DNA of 64,000 bases. It comes from Candidatus Dormiibacterota bacterium. Lineage in GTDB: Bacteria > Vulcanimicrobiota > Vulcanimicrobiia > Vulcanimicrobiales > Vulcanimicrobiaceae. The stretch lies in contig DATKQG010000023.1 in the NCBI GenBank assembly GCA_035532835.1, positions 62,001 to 126,000 of the forward strand, given 5' to 3'. Positions 43,164-51,468 of this stretch are shown here, piece by piece; within the stretch, counting starts at the first letter, position 1, and every line of letters starts with the position of its first letter. Both the position numbers and the translations under genes were made by a program. Below the pieces are notes generated by a model, which did no database searches, had not been told where the DNA came from, and saw nothing but the letters and a program-made list of their open reading frames with translations.

Positions 43164-44515
43164 GACACCCCCGCGACGCTATGGACGGGGCCTTCGCTCT
43201 CGTGCGCGGGGCCCAAGCCGATCTCGCGCAGCACGAGTACTAGGAACAGCACGCCCAAAATAAAGTACATTCCGGCAAATCCGATCAGCGTAAAAAGCGT
43301 TTCTCCGGCATTAACGTTGGCCGAGCTCGCTTGCGCGGTTTTCATGATGCCGTAGACGATCCAAGGCTGCCGGCCAACCTCGGTCGTCACCCAGCCGGCT
43401 TCGTTCGCGATATACGGAAACGGCATGACCAGCATCAACAGCCACAGCATCCAACGGCTGCGAAAGATGTGCCGGCGCCACAATAGCAGCAACACCGCGA
43501 TACCGGCCAGCGCAACGAAGATCGTCCCCAGCCCTACCATGATGTGATACGCGTAGTACGTGAGTTCCACGGGCGGCCACAGCTCGGCCGCATACGCGTT
43601 GAGGCCATCGACGTTCGCGCTGAAGTTTCCATACGCGAGAAAACTCAGCACGTCCGGGACGATGATGGGATCGATCAGCCGCCGTTGGTGCACGTCCGGC
43701 ATCCCGATGATCGCAAGCGGCGCGCCGTGCGTGGTTTGGAACAAACCCTCCATCGCAGCCAGTTTGACCGGCTGGTAGCGCGTCACGTCGGCACTATTGC
43801 GATCGCCGGTCGGGAAAATAGTCATCATGGCAAAGATCAGCGCGACGATCGAGCCCGCCCGCACGAACTCGCGTCCGTAGCTTTCGTCGCGTCGCGCCAG
43901 CAGATAGTACGCGCCGATCCCCGCGACGATGAATCCTCCGGCGACCATCGCGCCGCACATCACGTGTAAGAATTGCCACACCGCATATCCGGAGGAGAGC
44001 ACCGCCCACAGGTCCGTCATCTCCATCCGCCCATTCGCAGCCACCGCATAGCCGACGGGATGCTGCATCCACGCATCGGTGGCCGTGATGAAGTAGCCGG
44101 AAAGCCACGCGCCAAACCAGACGCACACCGACGAAGCAGCGAAAAGCTTGGGTGATACGACACGCTTGCCGTACAGCAAGATCCCCAGAAATACCGACTC
44201 GAGGAAGAACGCATACACGCCCTCCATCGCCAGCGGCTGCCCGATCACGCCGCCCGTGCGCTGGGAGAAGGCGGCCCAATTGGTTCCAAACTGGAACTCC
44301 ATCGGTATGCCGCTCACGACGCCGATGGCAAAATTCACTGCGAAGATCTTCGTCCAGAAACGAGCCGCACGAGCGGCATCTTCATCGTTGTTGCGTAGGG
44401 ACTTGATCGTGTACCAGGCGACGAACGGTGCCAGCCCCATCGTCCCGATCGGGAACAGGTAGTGGAACATGATCGTAAATGCAAATTGCAGGCGATCCGC
44501 GACGACAACGTCCAT
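43160..44515 (-). CDS. cydA: Cytochrome bd oxidase subunit I
   Basis: 451 residues. RLQFAFTIMFHYLFPIGTMG carries the N-terminal haem-ligand histidine region. EFQFGTNWAAFSQRTGGVIG and GWVTTEVGRQPWIVYGIMKT are the family signatures; the latter lies at the end of a short Q-loop, so this is the S-type. It ties quinol oxidation to O2 reduction and suggests growth at low oxygen or under nitrosative stress. The 145 bp upstream to the next gene hold the presumed promoter, with no further gene seen. Confidence 0.95.
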   Translation of the reverse strand: MDVVVADRLQFAFTIMFHYLFPIGTMGLAPFVAWYTIKSLRNNDEDAARAARFWTKIFAVNFAIGVVSGIPMEFQFGTNWAAFSQRTGGVIGQPLAMEGVYAFFLESVFLGILLYGKRVVSPKLFAASSVCVWFGAWLSGYFITATDAWMQHPVGYAVAANGRMEMTDLWAVLSSGYAVWQFLHVMCGAMVAGGFIVAGIGAYYLLARRDESYGREFVRAGSIVALIFAMMTIFPTGDRNSADVTRYQPVKLAAMEGLFQTTHGAPLAIIGMPDVHQRRLIDPIIVPDVLSFLAYGNFSANVDGLNAYAAELWPPVELTYYAYHIMVGLGTIFVALAGIAVLLLLWRRHIFRSRWMLWLLMLVMPFPYIANEAGWVTTEVGRQPWIVYGIMKTAQASSANVNAGETLFTLIGFAGMYFILGVLFLVLVLREIGLGPAHESEGPVHSVAGVS

Positions 44516-44660
44516 AGCGAGCCCTCCAGAATGGTTCTACGCCAACTCTAAGCCTTCGACCCCCGCAGTGCTCCGCCGTAGTTCGTACGTTTCGCCGCGC
44601 CACCGTCACCAGCCAAGATGGCGACTATCTGCGACACCGTGCGTGGCGCTCCGCCCAAGC

Positions 44661-45818
44661 CTAGTCCGGGGATTGAGCCGGGGCTAGGAGTTTGCGGGCT
44701 TGGGGGGTGTCTTGGTATTCGACGGTGAGAATCGAGCGCAGGTGCGCGGCGGCGGCGAGCGCCTGCGGCGTGGTCATGCGTTCGAGCGTGGTATAGCCTT
44801 CGAGCAGCATCTCCGGGATCGCGCGATCGCGCGGGTAAACTTTATGCATGTCGTCGATGGCGTGGGCGACCAGCACCGCTTCGCCGCTCTCGCGATTGCC
44901 GTACTTGTAGTCGAGCATGAAGTTGATGTGTTTGAGCTGGTTACGCATGCCGAGAATCGAGAAACCCATGCGTCCGAAGTATTCGTCGGCCGGAGCGAGC
45001 GTCGTGAGATATTTGCTGTGCGGCATCGCCGTCACGCTGCCGATCACGCGTAGCGTCCCGATGCTCTTGAGACGTGCCTGAATCGTCTTGCCGTTCGCGG
45101 TATCGCCCGCCGTATAGCCGGCCACGCCCGCCGCGGCGGATTGCGCCGCCGTCAGTAAGTCGTTTCCGTAGGTCGTCGGCAGATGCGCGAGCGGAAAGTT
45201 CGGTTGCGCGGTGCGTTCGAAGGCCAGCGAGCGCCACTGCGGATCGTGCGTGAGGATCCAGCCGCGCCAATCGGCCTCCGCTTGCTGCAGCATGGCGGTG
45301 GTATCGCCGGGGTAACTCTCCACGTTCGCGCTCGCGTCTTCATCCGCATATTGCACGAGCCGCTCCGGGTCGTCGACCGCATTCGAGCGTTCGAGTAGCG
45401 ACCGCGCCTGCGAAAGGAGTTTTGGGTCGCTCTCATTCTTCAGCACCCAGTTCGCTGCCTCGCGCACGTACCAGTTCGCCGCGTCGTGATTGGTGAGCGG
45501 ATTGTAATGGACCCCGCTGCCTACCTGAACGGTCAGCGCGGCGAGCTCGCCGTACGCCGGATCGTTCGGCCGCTGCAACGAGTAGGCGCGCCCGGCATTC
45601 ACGATCGTTGAAAAATACAGCTCCTGGGATTCGAAATTCCAGCCGTCGGCGGCACCTCGATCGTAGGCGCTCTTCATCGTCTGGTAGAGCGCCTGCGGAT
45701 CGGCTTCTAGAGCCGCTCGCGCGGGCGCGAAGGCCCCGAATGCGACCAGGGTCGCCAACGCGCAGAAGGCGACCGCTCGCACCCAGCGAGGCATGGGGTT
45801 AGAAGACGCTTGTATCAT
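44661..45818 (-). CDS. Secreted protein of unknown function
   Basis: 385 residues with a signal peptide (PRWVRAVAFCALATLVAF to ARAALE). The mature part is mostly helical, with Trp/Tyr-rich repeats reminiscent of tetratricopeptide-like packing (ALYQTMKSAYDRGAADGW, NHDAANWYVREAANWVLKN, ARSLLERSNAVDDPERLVQ). I recognise no family or catalytic motif. The longer start overlaps purP2 by 20 nt; the Met eight codons in would leave a 4-bp gap and a tighter signal peptide. It ends the minus-strand pur run but need not be functionally related. Confidence 0.6.
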   Translation of the reverse strand: MIQASSNPMPRWVRAVAFCALATLVAFGAFAPARAALEADPQALYQTMKSAYDRGAADGWNFESQELYFSTIVNAGRAYSLQRPNDPAYGELAALTVQVGSGVHYNPLTNHDAANWYVREAANWVLKNESDPKLLSQARSLLERSNAVDDPERLVQYADEDASANVESYPGDTTAMLQQAEADWRGWILTHDPQWRSLAFERTAQPNFPLAHLPTTYGNDLLTAAQSAAAGVAGYTAGDTANGKTIQARLKSIGTLRVIGSVTAMPHSKYLTTLAPADEYFGRMGFSILGMRNQLKHINFMLDYKYGNRESGEAVLVAHAIDDMHKVYPRDRAIPEMLLEGYTTLERMTTPQALAAAAHLRSILTVEYQDTPQARKLLAPAQSPD

Positions 45819-46821
45819 CGAGAACTAAACGCAGATTATTGGTCAAAAGTGCGTTTTTAAGTTCCCGCGCGATCCGCCGCCCGGTCGACATCGGCTCCGA
45901 GTAGTTGAGGTACGAATACGGCGACCCGTCGATGAAGAGATTCGTCCCGGCCACGATGCGTGCCGAAATCTCCATCACGTAAAACTGGATATCCGGCGTG
46001 ATGATCGTTTCGATACAGAACGCGCCGAACAGCCCCTTGGGGCCGCAGATTTCCTTCGATACGCGCACCACGTCCTCGCCCATGCGCAGCGCCTCGGCCA
46101 GCATCGATTCGCGCAGGCTCACCGGCTGATTGCCGACGACCACGTATGAAGGACTGACGTTCATGCCTTCTTGCGCGTTGGCCGGAATGCGGCCGAGTGA
46201 ATCGACGTTGGTTTCGTAGCGCCGGTCCATCGACATGATCTCGAGTTTGTTTTCGAGCGGCGAATAAAAATAGTGGATGTAGAGCGGCACGCCGATGATG
46301 TATTCTTGAATCGTGTACGCTTTTTTGAGGTCGCCGGCACGTTTCTCGAAATCGCGCGCATCGCGGATGAACATATAGCCCATGCCGCCGCCGGCCCCGT
46401 ACAGTTTCACGATCACCGGGCGGTCGATCTCGGCGCCGCTCTTGAATTGTCGCGGCATCTTGATATTCGCGCGGGTGAGCCAATCGCGCTGCAATTCACG
46501 GCTCGACTCCCAATCCAGCACCGCTTTGTTGCCGAAATAAGGGATCGTCATCCGCTTGTGATCTTCGAGCGAGAGGTACGCGACGAACGAGCCGTGCGGG
46601 ACGATGATCGACTTGCGTTTCTCCAATTCGCCGACCAGCCCCGGAAACTCCGAGTAGCTGTCGACACCGATCACTTCGTCGATAAACGCAAAGGACCGAT
46701 AGAGGCGCTCGGTGTCGCGATTCGCGATCGCGAGCGTACGAAACCCCTCGTCGTGCCCACCCTTGAGGATCTGCAGCGCCGAATGAGAGCCCAGGGTCGC
46801 AATCGTATAGGGTCGGTTCAT
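45799..46821 (-). CDS. purP: PurP-family formate-dependent FAICAR synthetase, paralogue 2
   Basis: 340 residues, very close to archaeal PurP in length and motifs: YTIATLGSHSALQILKGG, KSIIVPHGSFVAYLSLEDH, MTIPYFGNKAVLDWESSREL, VIVKLYGAGGGMGYMFI for the ATP loop, IQEYIIGVPLYIHYFYSPL, IMSMDRRYETNVD, MNVSPSYVVVGNQPVSLRES and VMEISARIVAGTN for the metal site. It probably formylates AICAR with formate and ATP. GAGGA lies upstream of the ATG, which overlaps the PurS-like gene's stop. Its place inside the pur run supports a purine role. No purH is seen in the window. Confidence 0.93.
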   Translation of the reverse strand: MNRPYTIATLGSHSALQILKGGHDEGFRTLAIANRDTERLYRSFAFIDEVIGVDSYSEFPGLVGELEKRKSIIVPHGSFVAYLSLEDHKRMTIPYFGNKAVLDWESSRELQRDWLTRANIKMPRQFKSGAEIDRPVIVKLYGAGGGMGYMFIRDARDFEKRAGDLKKAYTIQEYIIGVPLYIHYFYSPLENKLEIMSMDRRYETNVDSLGRIPANAQEGMNVSPSYVVVGNQPVSLRESMLAEALRMGEDVVRVSKEICGPKGLFGAFCIETIITPDIQFYVMEISARIVAGTNLFIDGSPYSYLNYSEPMSTGRRIARELKNALLTNNLRLVLDDTSVF

Positions 46822-47240
46822 CGTTCCTCTTCGTTCTTCGGAAAATGCGCGCGTTCGATCGCGGGATTGCATAAAAGTCGCTCGGCGGCCGCCGCGAGCG
46901 TGGCACGATCGACGGGGCGATCGCCGGCGCCGAATAGGCGCCAGCCGACGTAGCGATCGGCATCCACCCAGCGAGCGCCGATCTCCTCGATCCACACCTC
47001 ACCGCTGCGAGGCGCGTTGGCGTCGAGCACGCGCAGCCGATGTTTGTTCGGATTGAAAACGCTCTCGTTACGCGTCACGCGCGCTGCAAGTTCGTCCTCC
47101 GGGGCGGGGGCTTGAAAGACGTAGATCGCGGAGCGCTCGACGCGAGCCAACGGTATGCCCAGGCGCTCGAGCGCGGTTAGCGCGGTATACGCCTCGTTGT
47201 CGGGAATCTTCAAACCGACCGCCACGGTGCGTTTGCTCAC
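46818..47240 (-). CDS. purS: Elongated PurS-like protein
   Basis: 140 residues, against ~80 for normal PurS. The first part (VAVGLKIPDNEAYTALTALE, RLGIPLARVERSAIYVF) resembles PurS beta1-alpha1-beta2, and the end (AAAERLLCNPAIERAHF) resembles the PurS C-terminal LLANPVIEDY helix. About 55 extra residues between them contain VFNPNKHRLRVLD and WIEEIGARWVD. It sits directly after purQ (GTGA/ATGA-type overlap) and before purP2, exactly where PurS is expected in a PurS/PurQ/PurL complex. I infer PurS function with an insertion; homology is weak and should be treated with caution. Confidence 0.6.
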   Translation of the reverse strand: MSKRTVAVGLKIPDNEAYTALTALERLGIPLARVERSAIYVFQAPAPEDELAARVTRNESVFNPNKHRLRVLDANAPRSGEVWIEEIGARWVDADRYVGWRLFGAGDRPVDRATLAAAAERLLCNPAIERAHFPKNEEER

Positions 47241-48004
47241 GAGCGTTGCACCCCCGCGACGAAGCTGGCAAAGAGCGGCGCGCCGCCCGAAGCGGCGAGC
47301 ATATTACGTCCTTCGCGACGATCGGGGTGATTGAAGTTCCAGGCATCGCGCTCGGGGTGCGGCATGATCGCCAGAACGTTCCCCTCGCGGTTCAACAAGC
47401 CCGCGCAACCCAGCGCCGACCCGTTCGGCGTCGCCGCGGGATCGGTGGAGCCGTCGGCGCGAGCGTAGACGAAGGCCAGGTGCGCGCCGCGTTCGATTTC
47501 GCGCAGATGCATCTGGCTTGCAGCCAAGCGTCCTTGCCCGTGCGCCGCCCACGCGGGGAGCAGCGCTCCTTCCGCGAGCGCCGCAGTAATCGGCGAGCGT
47601 GAGGGCGCGATAGCGAGCTTCACGTAGACGTGCGTGCACACGAATTTTCGCGAGGCGTTATGCGTGAACGCTGCGGTGGGCCGGCGAGCGGCGCCGGTCC
47701 CGGGCACGAGGCCGGCTTCCAGCAAGATCTGCGCGCCGTTGCAGACGCCCAGCACGAGCTTGCCACGTTGGGCACCCTCGATCACGTAATCCATCATCGG
47801 GTCGTGGGCCGGAATCGCCCCGGCTCGAATGCGATCTTCGTATGCAAATCCGCCCGGCAGCACGTATGCATCGTATCCGGCGAGGCTCTGAGCGCGGCTC
47901 CAATGGACGAGTTCCGCCTCGCCGCCGCAATCGCGCAGCAGCGCGAGCGTTTCGGTCTCCGAATTCGTACCTGGAAAGACCAAGACGGCGATCCGGCGGC
48001 CCAT
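47237..48004 (-). CDS. purQ: Phosphoribosylformylglycinamidine synthase subunit PurQ (glutaminase)
   Basis: 255 residues. RIAVLVFPGTNSETETLALL is the N-terminus, LPGGFAYEDRIRAGAIPA the family loop, LGVCNGAQILLEAGL the nucleophile cysteine, and IMPHPERD the His-Glu of the triad. It supplies ammonia to PurL. The ATG overlaps the purL stop by one base (TAATG); earlier in-frame sequence belongs to purL. The PurS-like gene follows with overlap, so the three subunits are made together. Confidence 0.95.
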   Translation of the reverse strand: MGRRIAVLVFPGTNSETETLALLRDCGGEAELVHWSRAQSLAGYDAYVLPGGFAYEDRIRAGAIPAHDPMMDYVIEGAQRGKLVLGVCNGAQILLEAGLVPGTGAARRPTAAFTHNASRKFVCTHVYVKLAIAPSRSPITAALAEGALLPAWAAHGQGRLAASQMHLREIERGAHLAFVYARADGSTDPAATPNGSALGCAGLLNREGNVLAIMPHPERDAWNFNHPDRREGRNMLAASGGAPLFASFVAGVQRS

Positions 48005-50262
48005 TAGACGTACACCTGCGCGAGCGACTGCGACCAAATACCGTGCAACCAATGCAGATCGAACGCCTGCGGGCCAATCGCCACCACCGGCCGATCGATC
48101 GTCACGCCGATTTCGTGCACGCCTGCCACGCCGTCCGCCAGCGCTTCAAAGGCTTCGATGTCGGCGCCCGCCACTTCAACCACGTGCCCGCCCGCTTCCC
48201 CGAATAAAGCCTCGATGTCGCCTACGCCGCCGTGCGTCCATTGGAACGGATCGTCGAGTTGTACGCCGATAGCCGCGCGGCCGCGGCCGAGCGCTCCAAA
48301 CGCCATTTCGCAGAGCGTGACCGCCAAACCGCCGTCGGAAATATCGTGCGCGCTGCGCAGCAGCCCCGCTTTAGCCGCTCGCAACAGCAACTCGTGATGT
48401 GCGAGCGCCTCATCGTAATCGATCGAAGGCAGGCCGGGTTCGCTCTCGCCGAGCACGTCGATGAGGACCGAACCGCCGAGCGCGCGTTGCGGCGTTCCCA
48501 ACAGATACAGCACCGAACCCGAGCGCTTGAACGGCAGCGTAACGATCTGCGCGACATCGTCGACCGCGCCGACGCAAGCGATGATCGGTGACGCCGGGAT
48601 CGCGTTCCCATTCTTGGATTCGTTATACAAGCTGACGTTGCCCGAAACGAACGGCGTTGCAAAGGCGCGCGATGCAATGCCCAAGCCGTCGATCGCGGCT
48701 ACCAGTTCGCTATAGTGATCGATCTTGCGGGGGTTGCCGAAGTTCAAGCAGTCGGTCAAGCCGATCGGGCGTGCGCCGACCGCCACCACATTGCGCACGG
48801 CTTCATACACCGCATGTTGCGCGGCGAGATGCGGATCGAGCTTGCTCATGCGCGGGTTCCCATCGACGCTAAGCGCCATGGCGAACGGGGCGCCCGGCAC
48901 CGGCGCGATCACGCCCGCATCGGCTTCGCCGCGAGCCAGAACCGTGCGGCCGCGTACGACGCCATCGTAGCGACGGTAGAGCGGCTCGCGCGAACATACG
49001 TCGTGGTGCGCCAGTACCCGCTCGAGCAATTCGTCCAGTTGCACGCCGGTTTCGAACGCGCGGCCGGGCGGCGGCGGGGCCGCTTCGAGCCGTTCGTACG
49101 GCAACTCATCGCGGATCGATCCCGTCAAGAAATCGATCGGGACGTCCATAACGGTCCGGTCGCCATCGCGCAACACGTACTGCTGCCGCGCCGTTACCGT
49201 ACCGATGGCCGCCGCCCGCGCGTTCCGCGCGATCTGCGGTAACGTGTACTCGTCGTTATAGATGCGCAGCACCTCGGGCGTCAGTTCCGGCGGCAGCACC
49301 CAGAGCAATCGCTCCTGCGTTTCGCCCACGGCGATCACCTCGGGCGGCAACCCGTCGAGGGCGACGTTCACCGAGCGCAGTTGAATATCGGCCCCAAATC
49401 CGCCGCTCGAACAAATCTCCGCCGAGCAGCCCATGATGCCTCCGGCACCTAAATCTTTGAAGCCGACCGTGACGCCGCGCTCGCGGAGCATTTCGAAAAC
49501 GCGATAGCTCGCGCGCATCAGCACGTTTTTCAAGAAGGGATCCGGAACTTGCACCGCACCCTTATTGGCATCTTCATCCGCCGCGTCGAGCGTTACGGAT
49601 GAGAATGATGCGCCGCCGAAGCCGCTCGCATCGGTCGCCTTTCCGACCAGCACGATATCCCAGCCGTCGGCGTTCGGCGGCGCGAACGAATGGATGATCT
49701 CGGACTCTTTTACCAAACCGATCGCGACCACGTTCACCAAGCAATTGTCGTCGAAGCGTTCGTCGAAGTACACGTCGCCGGCGATGTTCGGGACCCCGAT
49801 CGCGTTGCCGTAGGCGCTGATGCCGTCGACGACGCCCTGCGCGACATACCGTTGATGCGAGAGCGGATCGTCGATGCGACCGAATCGCAGCGGGTCCGCA
49901 ACGGCGATCACCTCGGCGCCCATGCAGACGATGTCGCGCACGATGCCGCCGATGCCCGTGGCCGCGCCCTCGAACGGCACGACCTGCGAGGGATGGTTGT
50001 GCGATTCGTGCGCGATGACGATGCCGTAGCGTTCGCCGTTCCATTCGCCTAAATGCAGGATGCCGGAATCCTCGCCCGGCCCCAACACGACCGCTTCACC
50101 TTTGGTGGGCAGCGCCTTGAGGAGATGCCGGCTCGATTTATAGCTGCAATGCTCGCTCCATTGCGCGTCGAACGCGTGCAACTCGGTCTGCGAGGGCTCG
50201 CGTCCTAGCCGCTCGGCAATCGAGCGCAATTCGTCGTCGCGTAGCGCGAGGCTTTTAGGCAA
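48004..50262 (-). CDS. purL: Phosphoribosylformylglycinamidine synthase subunit PurL
   Basis: 752 residues, the small PurL that needs PurS and PurQ. QWSEHCSYKSSRHLLK is the N-terminal motif, GIVIAHESHNHPSQVVPFEG the catalytic-histidine region, GGIVRDIVCMGA and GVPNIAGDVYFDERF follow, and the C-terminal half repeats the fold (DCLNFGNPRKIDHYSELVA, AHDISDGGLAVTLCEMAF). It makes FGAM at step 4. The start is TTG with GGAG about 7 nt upstream, overlapping the end of the purC fusion gene. Confidence 0.95.
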   Translation of the reverse strand: MPKSLALRDDELRSIAERLGREPSQTELHAFDAQWSEHCSYKSSRHLLKALPTKGEAVVLGPGEDSGILHLGEWNGERYGIVIAHESHNHPSQVVPFEGAATGIGGIVRDIVCMGAEVIAVADPLRFGRIDDPLSHQRYVAQGVVDGISAYGNAIGVPNIAGDVYFDERFDDNCLVNVVAIGLVKESEIIHSFAPPNADGWDIVLVGKATDASGFGGASFSSVTLDAADEDANKGAVQVPDPFLKNVLMRASYRVFEMLRERGVTVGFKDLGAGGIMGCSAEICSSGGFGADIQLRSVNVALDGLPPEVIAVGETQERLLWVLPPELTPEVLRIYNDEYTLPQIARNARAAAIGTVTARQQYVLRDGDRTVMDVPIDFLTGSIRDELPYERLEAAPPPPGRAFETGVQLDELLERVLAHHDVCSREPLYRRYDGVVRGRTVLARGEADAGVIAPVPGAPFAMALSVDGNPRMSKLDPHLAAQHAVYEAVRNVVAVGARPIGLTDCLNFGNPRKIDHYSELVAAIDGLGIASRAFATPFVSGNVSLYNESKNGNAIPASPIIACVGAVDDVAQIVTLPFKRSGSVLYLLGTPQRALGGSVLIDVLGESEPGLPSIDYDEALAHHELLLRAAKAGLLRSAHDISDGGLAVTLCEMAFGALGRGRAAIGVQLDDPFQWTHGGVGDIEALFGEAGGHVVEVAGADIEAFEALADGVAGVHEIGVTIDRPVVAIGPQAFDLHWLHGIWSQSLAQVYV

Positions 50263-51454
50263 GCGCGACTCCGGGGGGCAGCGATCCCTGCTGCTGCATC
50301 AGCGCATCGGCATGCAAGACCGCCGACCGCGCATTCGCCTGCATCAAGATCGTGCGTCCGTACAGCACCGTATCTTCGAGCGCGAGAAGTTTTGCGCACT
50401 GCAGGGCGACATCGGTGGGATCCTGGCTGCCGTCGAACACCGGAGACGACGATGCCGAATCGAGCATGGCGTGCAGCGCGCCGCCTTCGCCGACCGCCAC
50501 GAAAAACAGCCGCGCGAACGTGGCTTCGAGCTGCTGCACCAGTTGCAGGACGAAGCCCGGTGTTTTTGCGGCGCTCGCGACGTGACGGAGCGTCGGTAAG
50601 CCCAACTGCCCGAGCGCTTGAGCGACCGCGCTTGCGTGCTCGACATTCTCTGCGCCGTCGGCGATCACGGCGGCCATACCCGGCCGCATCACCGGGAAGG
50701 TTCCCACCAGATCGGCGACTTGTTCGTAGGCCGCCTTCACCCGAGCGAGTGCCTCGTCGTCGACGGTGGCGAGGTTGCGATAGATCTGCTTGTCGAGCAT
50801 CAACTCTTCGCGCCCCTGGGGCCAAATGCGCCACGAGTCGTTGTCGATCACGTCCGCAATCGCCAGTTGCCCCATGCCTTCGCCGCCGGTCATCCGCCCG
50901 AATTCGATTTTGAGATCGACGAGCAGCACGTCGCGTTTGCGCCAGGCGTGCGAGAGAATCTCGAAGGTCAACCGCGCCATCTCCGTCATCGCACCGAGTT
51001 CTTGCGGCGTTGCGATGTTGCGCGCCACGATCTCGTCGGGGGTGATCATCGGATCGTGGTTCGCATCGTCCTTCAGGAAAAATTCGGTGATACGCGGGGC
51101 CAAGAGCGCGCCGCGCTGGATCCCCGCGTTGCGCTTGGCAAACGAACCCGCCGCTACGCCGCGCACCACCACTTCGAGCGGAATCATGTTGCAACGACGC
51201 ACGAGCATCTCGTTGTTGTCGTCGTCCTCGCCGCCGTTGAGATAATGCGTCGGTAAGCCGCACAGGTTGAGCAGGCGAAAGACGCGCGCGGTGGTCTGGG
51301 CCGCGAGGCGCCCCTTGCCGGGAATCTCGTTGCGCCGGACACCGTCGCCCGCCGATATTTGATCCGTTTGTGCGACCACGAGTTGATCCGGCTGCCCCGG
51401 AAACTCGTATAGTACTTTGGTCTTGCCGCGTGCGATCTCGATGCCTTTATTCAT
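50255..51454 (-). CDS. purC: SAICAR synthetase fused to a degenerate PurE-like domain
   Basis: 399 residues. Residues ~1-245 are PurC: IARGKTKVLYEFPG, ISAGDGVRRNEIPGKGRLAA, MIPLEVVVRGVAAGSFAKR, VDLKIEFG and VIDNDSWRIWP. Residues ~255-395 follow the PurE fold, as in animal PAICS: MAAVIADGAENVEHASAVAQ, LRHVASAAKTPGFVLQLV, LFFVAVGEGGALHAML. The PurE hallmarks are altered: GS.SD is DGAENVEH, and the catalytic His in SAHR/SAHK is replaced by Ala (SAAKTP). The second domain may thus be inactive or specialised. No separate purE or purK was seen. It lies 14 bp after purB. Confidence 0.9.
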   Translation of the reverse strand: MNKGIEIARGKTKVLYEFPGQPDQLVVAQTDQISAGDGVRRNEIPGKGRLAAQTTARVFRLLNLCGLPTHYLNGGEDDDNNEMLVRRCNMIPLEVVVRGVAAGSFAKRNAGIQRGALLAPRITEFFLKDDANHDPMITPDEIVARNIATPQELGAMTEMARLTFEILSHAWRKRDVLLVDLKIEFGRMTGGEGMGQLAIADVIDNDSWRIWPQGREELMLDKQIYRNLATVDDEALARVKAAYEQVADLVGTFPVMRPGMAAVIADGAENVEHASAVAQALGQLGLPTLRHVASAAKTPGFVLQLVQQLEATFARLFFVAVGEGGALHAMLDSASSSPVFDGSQDPTDVALQCAKLLALEDTVLYGRTILMQANARSAVLHADALMQQQGSLPPGVALA

Positions 51455-51468
51455 ATCTGTGCTCTTCT

